Below are positions 53,110 to 62,639 of a stretch of DNA of 64,000 nucleotides, in pieces (position 1 is the stretch's first letter; each line of letters begins with the position of its first letter). The stretch is taken from NCBI GenBank assembly GCA_036365455.1, contig JAWQUS010000002.1:1302001-1366000 (forward strand), given 5' to 3'. This DNA is from Macrosoma leucophasiata. Its lineage: Eukaryota > Arthropoda > Insecta > Lepidoptera > Hedylidae. The translations under genes and the position numbers were made by a program. The notes beneath the pieces are model-generated. The model saw only the letters and a list, made by a program, of their open reading frames with translations. It was not told the DNA's origin and made no database searches.

Positions 53110-53957
53110 AAATCTACTATTGCCGCTGATCGTACTTACTATAATGATTAGCGTGACCCTCAATGTGAATTGAATAGCCCTTTTGTGCTCTACCATTCAA
53201 ACAAGTACAAGAATTATGCCAGAATATCACTTCTAACAACCTATTTATTAGAATTTGGGTAACAATGATGAGATTTAATGCAAACAAACTGTCATCTTTC
53301 TTTAAAAAATAAAGTAGAAATGAAAAACTTTATTAAAACTCGTTAATTTTTATTAATTTTATAAATTGAAATTCATTACACCTCATTTTCTCATTATAAT
53401 TACAAATTCCTTTTTCAATTATTATTACTATTCATAATTAATAATAATAACTTCCCCTAAACCTAACTAAAATAATTACACATCGACCTATATGTCCGAA
53501 ACATAGGTATATAAATTAATTAAAAAAAAACCATTTATTACATTCTTCAAAATGTTTTGTTACAACGGTATTTATTATTGTTACAATAATAATTAAAGTG
53601 GCTTATTGCTATGATTCCTGTTGTCAATTTGCTACAATGTTGCCAACATTATTAAATTTCCTACTAAAATATAATAATATGTACAAATGTCGCGTATATC
53701 AGAATGAATTAATTACCAATTAAGTACATAACTCTTGTAATGCTCTCGTTTTAAACTGAATAGAATTTTCGTACCCTCTGAACTCGTGGGGTGAGGGTGA
53801 ATCAATCGGCGTCCAATTAAGGGTTAAAAGTTAATTGATATCGCTACAAATAGATAGTACAAAATCACTTCAAGTAAAAAACTTTTAAAATTATCTATGC
53901 TTTTGTTAAATTATTACATACATTTATGGATGTACTAAAATGTATTTACGTAATTTA
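53110..53957. other. Intergenic AT-rich DNA
   Basis: Nothing was recognised. Confidence 0.35.
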
Positions 53958-53958
53958 C

Positions 53959-54268
53959 TTAACTTCACGCCAAAAACCCCCGAAGGGGTAGGCAGAGGTA
54001 ACTGCGTGCATTGAAGCATACGTGCAAACACACTGGATTCGCTGGTTACGTTTCAGCCCATGCATGTAACAAAAAAATACAGATGGCGAGACATCTCCGG
54101 ACTCATTACCAAACGCCGAGGTACGAGGACACTTCCAGAAAATGGGAAATCCCCATAGAAACAAAGATTGAGGATTTTACACCATTTTCTCTGATAGTCC
54201 CCAACCCGGGAAAAAAACCCAGGAAAATAGTAGTACTGGCCTGCTGGTCTACTGCTGGACAGTTATAA
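53959..54268 (-). mobile_element. SINE-C copy, diverged
   Basis: acttcacgccaaaaaccccc to the degraded head acccgggaaaaaaacccagg. Confidence 0.78.
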
Positions 54269-54289
54269 TTTTAAAACATTAAAAATCAA

Positions 54290-54579
54290 ATACTCAACAA
54301 TTAATATTGCATATCGAGCCTGCGAAAGAGACCATCGGCTCGTTTCGACTTCGTAGAGCGTTATCTCTGTTGTACACTATCTATGTAAGCACTGACAGTC
54401 CGTTAATGGTCAAAACATGAATAAAAATGGTCGACAAATGTCAAATCTCGGACCAATAATCACAATTATTGGTCCCAGCGTCAAATAGGTACGGTGCGAA
54501 AGAGATATAGAATAGAGACCCGAAATAAGCCGAAGTGTCCTTCTTAGGCTCGATGTGTAATATTTATTGTTGAGCGCTG
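54290..54579. mobile_element. MITE-B copy with a palindromic insertion
   Basis: The ends tactcaacaattaatattgc and tattgttgagcgctg|TA. The interior carries an extra ggaccaataat/attattggtcc palindrome (54450-54475). Confidence 0.8.
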
Positions 54580-55312
54580 TAAATGAGTACATCCATAAAT
54601 ATATTTAAAACAAATCTATACGAAAGCTAAAGGGTTCGTTGTCCTTGTTACTTATACAGTATAACTAAATGCTCCTGGACGATCAGTTACAATTTAAGCA
54701 ATGATATCTTCGTTAAAATATACATTTTTCTATAATAGTTCGGAAATGAGAGGTACATTTTAGATATAAAATCACTAGCTAATTAAATTAGGAAAAGTTC
54801 GCCATTTTGAAATTTTATTTTACTGCATATTGAGCTCTAGAACGTTCTATGTTTATTTACATTATTATCTACACACACACAAACACTGAGCGTTTATCAT
54901 AAATTATACTATTCACACAACAGTTAACTACTTTATTCTCGGTTATGTACAATAGAAGGGTTGCTTATTTAGAATTTTTCAATTAGTATTTTAAATCATG
55001 TAAATTCTTGTTAAAGTCGTTTTTTGCTGTAATCCAATTAAGAGATTTTTGCTAAATTTGCAAAATTTGCAATAAATCTTCCGCATGGTAAAACTAATAC
55101 AAGCAATAGTTACGTTAAGAAATCCCATGTCATCCACGAATAAATAATAAGGAAGAAGTGAATATACTAGATTTAGTACTTACAAAGCACTGTCTGAATA
55201 AAAGTGGTACCGTGGATTTGAGCTGTGTATTGAAAATACAGACCACACTGTGCAATTGTATGTAAATTCTGAGTATTTTTGATGTTTGTCGATACCTAGT
55301 AGGTATCATTTA
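54580..55312. other. Intergenic AT-rich DNA
   Basis: Nothing was recognised. Confidence 0.35.
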
Positions 55313-55505
55313 AGAAATTAAAGAAAAAACCTCCCTCCGGTCCCTGCTGTACGGAAGTTCCTTCGGTAGCTTAGTGGTAAAGCGGCTGGACTGGTTATCC
55401 TGAGGTCGCAGTTTCGATTCCTGCCCGAAGTCAAATTTCTCTTTCCGTTTTTTCTTTAATTTCTTAAGTTCACTCGCATGGGTTAGTGCGAAAAATAAAT
55501 ACTAC
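55313..55505. mobile_element. Family F copy with the best tRNA-like module
   Basis: Terminal arms aagaaattaaagaaaaaac and ttttttctttaatttctt enclose cttcggtagcttagtggtaa (A-box side) and cgattcctgcccgaag (B-box side). cttcgg pairs with ccgaag as an acceptor-like stem. Confidence 0.78.
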
Positions 55506-56089
55506 AAGGTATCACTAAAATTTAAAATTTTGGGGACGCATTTTAGCCAAACTCTTTCAGGTAGTTATTCGTAAGATGCCATACATAATCCTGCGTTCTA
55601 CAGACATCACCTGACCTACTTCAACTATTGTCACATGTTCAACAGACACCGGAATGTACAAAATCAAAAATTCAAAAAAGTCAAATCCATAAAAGTGCTT
55701 ACCTAAATAAATATTTACAAGTACCCTCCTCCCGAAGACCGCTAAAGCGACACTATTTAAATTTTTCACTGGAAACACTTCCTAGTCCACTTTATTTTAT
55801 CATTTCTCCAAAACACAGTTGTCTCTCACAAAACACAGTTGTCTCTTGTTTTTGGGTCATCCCCAACGCTTTACCAGTGACAATGTCCCTAAAAGAGTAA
55901 AAATATAGAAAAGTGAACATATCGTATACTTAGATATCCTTTAAAAAGTTAAAAAGAAACAAAAAAATCTACGAAACCTAATTAGGCAGAAAACCACAAA
56001 AAGCCGTCAATTATTGGACAGGCGAGCAGAACTTAATCAAAATACATCTCTTCCTTGAACATTGTCTCATGGTAAAGCTGTGGGAATTT
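55506..56089 (-). other. Region just downstream of scro (possible 3' UTR)
   Basis: On the minus strand this follows the scro stop. AT-rich with scattered aataaa-like complements (for example ttttattt at 55792). No element was recognised, consistent with 3' UTR, but a poly(A) site cannot be fixed. Confidence 0.4.
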
Positions 56090-56323
56090 CTACCAGGCCC
56101 GGCCCTGTAAGGGTAGATACCCTGAGCACTGTTGTTGGTAGGCGGTGGGCTGGCGGTACGACGAGACTAGAGGGTTGCTGCAGGCAGCCTGCGAGGGTTG
56201 CGCGGAGTATGACGTGGGGGTGGCGCAGTGGCTGTGCGCGGGGGATGACGACTCCCCTGACCCGCACGGCTTGCCGTCCTTCACCAGCACCGGGACCGCC
56301 ACTCGCCGGGGTGATGATGATGA
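56090..56323 (-). CDS. scro: scarecrow (NK2 homeobox), terminal exon
   Basis: Starts after ctttttttgacag on the minus strand in phase 0, joining exon 60212-60298 without a split codon. It encodes SSSSPRRVAVPVLVKDGKPC, then a Ser/Gln/Pro-rich stretch (HCATPTSYSAQPS), and ends YLPLQGRAW stop. RRVAVPVLVKDGKPC is the NK2-specific domain that follows the homeodomain in scro/Nkx2.1. The terminal GRAW corresponds to the GRTW end of vertebrate NKX2-1. scro is a nuclear DNA-binding regulator of neural (optic lobe, brain) and foregut development in insects (family knowledge). This insect form is compact between the NK2-SD and the C terminus. Overlapping frames on either strand here are shadows of the GC-rich exon. 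Confidence 0.95.
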   Translation of the reverse strand, partial: SSSSPRRVAVPVLVKDGKPCGSGESSSPAHSHCATPTSYSAQPSQAACSNPLVSSYRQPTAYQQQCSGYLPLQGRAW

Positions 56324-57094
56324 CTGTCAAAAAAAGTTACATTCATTTATTTTGTGGACGAAGGAGGTTTTTTGCTAGAAAATAAGATGAGGAAGATATT
56401 TTGTGCAAATTTTTGCATTATGTGTTTTTCCTGATCCCAGTCAGCGATATGATAAAGTCATCAAAGAATTTGTCTGAGCTCAAATAGACAAATAAGTATG
56501 TATAATCTAAAATATTCATGTTGTTATATATTGTCGATAATTTTTTTTTTTCGAAAACAAATGTTAGCTTTGTCTAAATCCAAATCTACTCAGTTTTCGC
56601 TACGGAATAAGAATAAAAATGTATAGGATTGACATAAGAAACGACAGATTACATCAGGAAGCGAAGCGAACTACTAATTACCTTTAACAGTCAGTTAGTC
56701 TTGGTCAGACAACTAAAACTAGAGCACAGCATTTTTTTTTTCAAAATTAATTGTTGATGTTTTGATAGAGTGAATTTCAAATTCGTGTTCAATTACATCA
56801 CAAAAGGTATATGATTTGTTCCCCATTCAAAACTTATCGTCAGGGGTTAGAGAAAGGAACGACGCGGAGTCAAGCGGTGTGGGACCGCCCACAACAATGG
56901 GACGCAGCATTTCGCACTAATTGTGGCAATCAGCTAGCAACACTGGGGAAAATAGGGTTCACAACTTTCGGTTCTACGATTAACAATTTGAGTAGATTTA
57001 ATACGTGCACCAACCTAGTCCTACCCAAATTATACTTGTCATTTCACTGTAATAAATATAAATAATATCAATTAGATATCTTCCAAAATTTGGA

Positions 57095-57197
57095 CAGTAA
57101 AATGCAGAAACGTTGCCGTTTTTGAGACTTAAGTTGTTTTGTTTTACCTCTGACATAGTACGGGATTGTCATTTATCGGTAGATAGATTAGAGTCGA
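57095..57197 (-). mobile_element. SINE-A2 scrap
   Basis: aaaatgcagaaacgttgccg and tttatcggtagatagattag. Confidence 0.55.
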
Positions 57198-57549
57198 ATA
57201 TGCGCGCATAGTCCGGCGGCAGGTGTAGATCTTAAGCGATTTACCCGGTTAGGCACTACGGGCGCGGTCGGGTAGTGTGATGGGTGACCGCTAGTGGCAA
57301 ATTAAATGCGCGTTTCCGTGCTTCGGAGGGCACGTTGAGCTGTCGGTCCCGTTAAACCTAAGTTAAGTCGTTAAACCATGTCGGAGGCCTTATTAGGTTT
57401 GAAAACATCCGACAGCGGGTTGACCATTAACCCACCCACCTCCACCAATCCGCATTGGAGCAGCGTGGTGGAGTAAGCTCCAGGCCTCCCCCCAAAAAGG
57501 GGAGAGACTCGTGCCCAGCAGTGGGACGTATAATGGGTTGCCATTATTA
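57198..57549 (+). mobile_element. 5S-SINE copy
   Basis: 5S-like ggttaggcactacgggcgcg, cggtcgggtagtgtgatggg. Tail gtgggacgtataatgggttg, ccattatt. The region around cggtcccgttaaacctaagt is slightly rearranged. Confidence 0.88.
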
Positions 57550-57649
57550 TTTTTATTTATCTATGCGAACGGTTTTCAACTTTTTTGAAAACGGAATACT
57601 TTTGGAAAATCAAATATTTGACGGAGCTCTAATATAACAAAAGTGCAAT

Positions 57650-58195
57650 TTGCATTGAGAGTTAAGACTTTAGCATATAGACATCTTCACAATAAATGCT
57701 GGTCAATATTACTGGTGGTAGAGCTCCAGTGGCGGAGCTCGCGGGCGTAGGCACCACCGCATTACCTAATATGCTTTCCGCTAAATGATAGTGTTCAGCA
57801 CTATCGTGTTCCGGTCAGGTGGTAATGTACGGCTCTGTAATTTTCGGCACAGAGGCATAACACCTTAGGCCTCAGGAGTGGTAACGCATCTGCATTTTGA
57901 CCTTGGTCTTTGTGTGGGTGTTTAAAGGCTGCAGTCATCACTTAACATCACTATGAACTGCAGGCTTGTTTGCCACTTCCATTACATAAAAAAAAATGCG
58001 TTGCCACCGTTGAGCCCTAAATTGTTTTGCCTCTCTATGATACAACATTACGCCTAGATGATAATACTAGGCCACCATTACCATCTAACGAGATCACGTT
58101 ATTGCTAACACCTTAGACGCATAACGGTAACACTACCACTAAAGGCAAATAGATTAGATAACGCAGAGATGCCTCGAGCGATGACTTTGGAATTT
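57650..58195 (-). mobile_element. Old SINE-A2 interrupted by a younger SINE-A1
   Basis: A2 remnants at 57650-57714 (agactttagcatatagacat) and 57991-58195 (gcgttgccaccgttgagccc), with A1 (57715-57990, plus) between. Confidence 0.7.
57715..57990 (+). mobile_element. SINE-A1 copy
   Basis: Full length, actggtggtagagctccagt to cattacataaaaaaaaa. Confidence 0.88.
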
Positions 58196-58203
58196 TACCA
58201 CCA

Positions 58204-58661
58204 GAGTGCCTAGTGCGAGATTTCCGATTGCGATTTTCGATCGCGATCGAATTCGCGTCAGAGTAAATAAAATCAGAAGCGCGCATGGCCCAGCGGCTGG
58301 TGTAGATCGTAAGCGATCTGCTCGGTTAAGCACTACGGGCGCGGTCGGGTAGTGTGATGGGTGACCGCTAGTGGCAAATTAAATGCGCGTTTCCGTGCTT
58401 CGGAGAGCACGTTAAGCCGTCGGTCCCGGTTGCTATCGATAGATAGCAGTCGTTAAACCTTGTCGGAGGCCTTATGGGCGGTTTGAAAACATCCGACAGC
58501 GGGTTGGCCACTAACCCACCCACCTCCACCAATCCGCATTGGAGCAGCGTGGTGGAGTAAGCTCCAGGCCTCCCCCCAAAAAGGGGAGAGACTAGTGCCC
58601 AGCAGTGGGACGTATAATGGGTTGCCATTATTTAAATAAAATCTCGCACTAGGCACTCAGT
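58204..58661. mobile_element. MITE-J, split by a 5S-SINE
   Basis: gagtgcctagtgcgagattt at 58206 and aatctcgcactaggcactc at 58641 are terminal inverted repeats of an ~85-bp MITE once the SINE is removed. The inner tcgatcgcgatcga is also palindromic. Confidence 0.75.
58275..58632 (+). mobile_element. 5S-SINE copy with 11-bp target duplication
   Basis: Full length. taaataaaatc at 58264-58274 and 58633-58643 are exact. gatctgctcggttaagcact and gtgatgggtgaccgctagtg are the clearest 5S-like stretches. Confidence 0.93.
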
Positions 58662-58677
58662 AAAACAAACATAATCT

Positions 58678-58850
58678 TTTCCGTTTTATATTATTTCGCA
58701 TTAACACATGCTTGTGAAATATATTTATTTTTAAAGAAGCTGGACTAGATTCCCAGTGGCCGCGAGTTCGTGACTCGCCTGAAGCCAAAAAAAATTTCTT
58801 TAAATTTTTTCATTTAAAAAAAAAAAAATATTTTCTTTTATTTCAATTTA
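58678..58850 (+). mobile_element. Family F fragment
   Basis: tatttcgcattaacacatgc and ggactagattcccagtggcc match the 46.5 kb copy. Confidence 0.65.
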
Positions 58851-58854
58851 CTGA

Positions 58855-59185
58855 AAGCCATTCCATTTAGCAGCTTAGTACTAAAATAAAATATTAAATC
58901 CGATCTTCAAATTCCCAACAGTAAACAGAGGGCACGCGGGTATAATACGCAGGTATTAATAATGAATATTTAGTGTGGTAAGCGATAAAAATGATCGCTG
59001 ACGGCGCGGTTCGGCCCCTGTTTGCGGACGCGATAGACTTTGTCCACTCGATATGATCTCCCGCTGTGTGATACGGGACCCGCAGTGCCCTTGCGATTGT
59101 TTGAGTTTAAATTTTAAACTTCGCGCCTGTTTTAGTAAAGGAGTAGGTAACTCTTACTTAAACAACATTATATACTCTTATTCTA
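58855..59185. other. scro: Intron sequence, partly GC-rich
   Basis: 58990-59100 (gctgacggcgcggttcggcc, gtgatacgggacccgcagtg) lacks repeats. No exon was recognised. Confidence 0.35.
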
Positions 59186-59452
59186 CTGGTGATAGAGCTC
59201 CAGTGACGAAGCTCGCGGGCGTAGGCACCACCGCATTACCTTATACTTGCAGCTAAATGGTAGTGTTCAGCACTATCGTGTTTCGGTCGGGTAATTTTCG
59301 GCGCAGAGGCATAACACCTTAGGCCTCAGGAGTGGTAACGCATCTGCATTTTGACATTGGTCTTTGTGTGAGTGTCTATAGGCTGCAGTCATCACTTAAC
59401 ATCAATGTGAACTGTATGCTTGTTCATCACCTCAATTACATAAAAATAAAAA
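59186..59452 (+). mobile_element. SINE-A1 copy
   Basis: Full length with a ~25-bp deletion after tttcggtcgg. Confidence 0.85.
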
Positions 59453-59577
59453 GATTCGCCAGTATTTCACCACTTATGTTTTATAGGGAGCGAATTCACG
59501 TTTATTGACATCGGACCCAATTTCTAAGCTATTCGTTTAAGATTGAGTAATTTAATTAGACTTATTAAAAAATAATA

Positions 59578-59700
59578 ACTTCACGCCAACCTACTCACGG
59601 AGTAGGCAGAGAACGTGAAGCGCCATCATATATATTCATCAATCTTTTCATACATAGGTACATACACGCCGATTTCGAATACTCATGACCCCACCTTCGG
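59578..59700 (-). mobile_element. Family L copy, diverged
   Basis: cttcacgccaacctactcac, ggagtaggcagaga; ends acacgccgatttcgaat. Confidence 0.65.
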
Positions 59701-59798
59701 ACAGTCATTTACCTATGGTCTTAATCACAGACCACCTACCCCTTATCTGTGCCTTAAATCTTCCTAAACTAAGACAGAGGTAAAACATTTGAGCAGAC

Positions 59799-60140
59799 CA
59801 TAGAGCAACATGGCCCACCGGCCGCGGCGGACCGGAGGGGAGTACCCATAGCGTTTATTACTGATGCAATACAGTCTGTCATTTTTTGCGGGGGGAAATA
59901 CCTGTGACACACACTCACACTACAAAAATCGTCTATTACTACGAAACTCACACCTTGACTGTAACAAAATACATAAACAATTTCACACACACATTTAAAT
60001 ATCTGGGCGACAGGCATAGGACCATTTGGTCTTGTATTTTGACAGAGGGGAAAGCCTGCATATGGCTACTCCCCTCCCCTGAATGGTCCGCCGCGGCCGG
60101 TGGCCCGTGATGTACGACCGGTGGGCCGAGTTGCTCTATG
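59799..60140 (-). mobile_element. MITE-M copy 2, intact
   Basis: Terminal inverted repeats catagagcaacatggcccac and gtgggccgagttgctctatg. Flanks gagcagac/gaacagat suggest an 8-bp duplication. It lies 71 bp from the scro homeodomain exon donor. Confidence 0.85.
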
Positions 60141-60211
60141 GAACAGATGGACGGAGGAATAATAACGACCACCACGTTCGAGACCTCATAAAGCAGTAGG
60201 TATTTTGTTAC

Positions 60212-60298
60212 CTGGTTGTGCTGATTCTGCTCCGCCATCGCCTTCTCCTTGGCTTGTCGTTTACACTTGTAGCGGTGGTTTTGAAACCAGATTTTGAC
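60212..60298 (-). CDS. scro: scarecrow, homeodomain helix-3 exon
   Basis: Minus strand: gttttgttgcag acceptor, 29 codons VKIWFQNHRYKCKRQAKEKA plus MAEQNQHNQ, donor ccag|gtaac, both phase 0. VKIWFQNHRYK is the recognition helix of an NK2-class homeodomain. The Tyr after HR (homeodomain position 54) is diagnostic of NK2 and gives preference for CAAG-type sites over TAAT (family knowledge). The intron entering at Val is at the 44/45 position used by many homeobox genes. KCKRQAKEKAMAEQNQHNQ matches insect scro rather than vnd or tinman. Exons for the N terminus and helices 1-2 are not visible up to 64000, so the gene continues beyond the window or the exon is in the unexplained DNA. Confidence 0.96.
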
Positions 60299-60369
60299 CT
60301 GCAACAAAACAATACTTTTAGCCAATCACTTTTCAATCTTAGCTTGGGTTGCACCACGATATCTGTTTA

Positions 60370-60739
60370 TAATAATAAAATAATAATGGCAACCCATTAT
60401 ACGTCCCACTGCTGGGCGCGAGTCTCTCCCCTTTTTGGAGGGAGGCCTGGAGCTTACTCCACCACGCTGCTCCAATGCGGATTGGTGGAGGTGGGTGGGT
60501 TAGTGGCCAACCCGCTGTCGGATGTTTTCAAACAGCCCATAAGGCCTCCGACAAGGTTTAACGACTGCTATCTATCGATAGCAACCGGGACTGACGGCTT
60601 AACGTGCCCTCCGAAGCAGGGAAACGCGCATTTAATTTGCCACTAGCGGTCACCCATCACACTACCCGACCGCGCCCGTAGTGCTTAACCGAGTGGATCG
60701 CTTACGATCTACACCAGCCGCCGGGCCATACGCGCTTCT
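60370..60739 (-). mobile_element. 5S-SINE copy with 12-bp target duplication
   Basis: Exact gatatctgttta at 60358-60369 and 60740-60751. The right MITE-N arm shows the uninterrupted order (atctgttaaag-like), an internal empty-site control. Confidence 0.92.
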
Positions 60740-60915
60740 GATATCTGTTTAAGTTAAAGTAATTGTAATATTTCACATCCTTCTCTAACTTAAAGAAATC
60801 TGTTAATTTTTTATTTATTTACTTATTTAAAGCAACTCAGGCTCACTTGTTAGTACTACAAAATGCTTAAAACTATGTTAGTATTTTTTTTAATTATATA
60901 AGTATGAAAAACACA

Positions 60916-61125
60916 TCAAGTCTGTCTTATCAAGATGTTAAAAAAATGTTTCAGAAAAGGAGAGTCAGTTTTAGCTGATAACGTATTTAGAATGCTATTT
61001 GAACTTGACCGCAATCTTGTTAGTAAGGACGTGGTCTCTTTCCTTATTATAGCGAAGAAATCATCTGTCCGCGCTTCCGCAAACATACCAGACGCAGAAC
61101 AAAATCGCGGCAACCCCACAAGATT
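60916..61125 (-). pseudogene. LINE RT extreme C terminus captured in MITE-N
   Basis: Minus frame GLPRFCSASGMFAEARTDDF, FAIIRKETTSLLTRLRSSSN, SILNTLSAKTDSPFLKHF. The pattern SASxMFxExRxDxFxAxIRK...S....R.RxSxNSIL...xDSPxxxHW closely resembles the C terminus of a group of insect LINE RTs. No other coding part remains. Confidence 0.6.
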
Positions 61126-61222
61126 CTAAATCCGTTATTTCGGGTTAAAGTTAGAGAAGGATTTGAAATGTTACAATAACTTAAACTTTAACAAATATCG
61201 TGGTGCAACCCAGGCTCAATTT

Positions 61223-61430
61223 TTTAAAGACGGGATCCTACAAACCATTTGGTTACATTCATAATCATCATCACTCCAGGCGAATGTCATCCACTGCTGG
61301 ACAAAGCCTTCACCAGAGACGCTTACAATCGTTTTGCATTCATTGCATTTTGGTCATTAGGGGAGAATATGCCATAATCGCCACGCTTGGCGATCGCAGT
61401 GACGGCAATTTTATCGAGGGATGGGACAAC
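61223..61430. repeat. Repeat R fragment
   Basis: aatcatcatcactccaggcg, aatgtcatccactgctggac and atcgccacgcttggcgatcg. The first two phrases are typical of reversed RTE-type 3' regions. Confidence 0.45.
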
Positions 61431-61664
61431 TTTATACGGATTAGTGGCCAACTCGCTGAGGGATGTTTTTAAACCGTCCATAAGGCCTCCGACAAGGTTT
61501 AACGACTGCTATCTATCGATAGCAAACTGGACCGACGGCTTAACATGCCCTCCGAAGCACGGAAACGCGCATTTTAATTTGCCACTAGCGGTCACCCATC
61601 ACACACCCAACCGCGCCCGTATCGCTTTACCGAGTACACCAGCCGCGGGGCCATGCGCGCTTTC
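61431..61664 (-). mobile_element. 5S-SINE copy, 3'-truncated
   Basis: From acggattagtggccaactcg to ccgcggggccatgcgcgctt. Confidence 0.82.
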
Positions 61665-61860
61665 ACTCAAGCCACATTAATAGTAGGTAACAAAAAACTA
61701 TAGCCTCTACCTTAAAAAAAAACTAAAGATGTCAATGGCAATACGATACCTAACCTACACGATAAACTATAGGTTGTTATAACGTATTTCTATACTACTA
61801 TACAACTTAAATTTCTCATAAATTATAATCAATGTACAACGCTAATCAACCAACAACAAC
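61665..61860. other. No recognised feature
   Basis: AT-rich. Confidence 0.3.
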
Positions 61861-62060
61861 CAGTCAATAAAAAACCACATCCGAAAATCAGAACGCTCCC
61901 ATAAGTAAGTACCAACACTCAGGCGTAATAGAAAATGGCGGAAGGCGACGCGCGCCGCAAACACATTACAACGTGAATGGCGGCCGACTGATCCAAGCTC
62001 TTAAACAAGTAGGCTCGAGTCGTGTCATAGTTGGCTCTTCAGAGACTACAACAATATTCA
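61861..62060 (+). repeat. ~190-bp duplicated block, copy 1
   Basis: cagaacgctcccataagtaa, gtaccaacactcaggcgtaa, tagaaaatggcggaaggcga, then gttggctcttcagagacta. Matches copy 2 with few substitutions and small indels. Confidence 0.9.
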
Positions 62061-62362
62061 ACGGGAAATCCTACAATTTATAGAAGCTAAAGATCATTTT
62101 CAATGACAGATTTCCGAATCGTAGCTACATTTTCTTTTAATAGGATAGATTAGATCCGAATTAAATGATAAGATAGTACCTTCGCCTTGGATGTAGATCT
62201 AATACTCTACACTACCAGTTTGTTATACGAATTTTAATGTCACAATCACAACCCAAATATGATACGGTAAGATTTTTGGTCTTTGTAGATATATCATTGC
62301 AAATTATAGCATTTTGGATGTTAATTATAATGTTAAATGTAGTGATTTATGAAAAAGAAGAT
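62061..62362. other. Spacer between duplicated blocks
   Basis: AT-rich. Nothing was recognised. Confidence 0.3.
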
Positions 62363-62427
62363 GATATAAAACTCAATTTTGAAATATGGATAGATAGTAT
62401 CCATATTTCAAAATTGAGTTTTATATC
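62363..62427. repeat. Perfect palindrome, 30-bp arms, 5-nt loop
   Basis: gatataaaactcaattttga, aatatggata and its exact complement, ending 8 bp before the second duplicated block. Confidence 0.95.
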
Positions 62428-62434
62428 ATACGGT

Positions 62435-62623
62435 ATCAATGAAAACCACAGTCGAAAATCTGAACGCTCCCATAACTAAGTACCAACACTCAGGCGTAAT
62501 AGAAAATGGCGGAAGGCGACGCGCGCCGCAAACACCACGTGAATGGCGACCGTCTGATCCGTGCTCTTAACAAGTAGGCTCGAGTCGTGTCATAGTTGGC
62601 TCTTCAGAGACTATAATATTCAA
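62435..62623 (+). repeat. ~190-bp duplicated block, copy 2
   Basis: Same order as copy 1. Lacks the cattacaa hexamer-scale indel before cgtgaatggcg and ends attcaatgttg. Confidence 0.9.
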
Positions 62624-62639
62624 TGTTGTAGAAAATATA

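Larger units (their letters stand above)
56324..60211 (-). other. scro: scro last intron
   Basis: 3.9 kb between the homeodomain exon and the last exon, with gtaaca donor and tttgacag acceptor. It carries at least two 5S-SINEs, two full SINE-A copies, MITE-J, family F and L pieces and the only intact MITE-M. 56400-57100 is AT-rich and unexplained. Confidence 0.85.
60335..61222. mobile_element. MITE-N: long inverted-repeat element with nested pieces
   Basis: Left end agcttgggttgcaccacgat, atctgttta + agttaaagtaattgtaatat, ttcacatccttctctaac. Right end is its complement (gttagagaaggatttgaaat ... atcgtggtgcaacccaggct). About 75-80 bp arms. A 5S-SINE (60370-60739) lies in the left arm. The interior holds a LINE-like coding fragment. 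Confidence 0.75.

Noticed and set aside
55370..55435. Functional tRNA gene
   Set aside because: It folds partly like a tRNA, but the anticodon arm is irregular, and the sequence is embedded in a repeated foldback with the same terminal arms at several loci.
56062..56385. Arg/Gly-rich and other plus-strand proteins opposite the scro terminal exon
   Set aside because: Shadows of the GC-rich scro exon, which is supported by the NK2-specific domain and splice phase.
58275..58632. 5S rRNA gene
   Set aside because: Only the internal-promoter region resembles 5S, the rest is a SINE body with target duplications, and there are eight dispersed copies.
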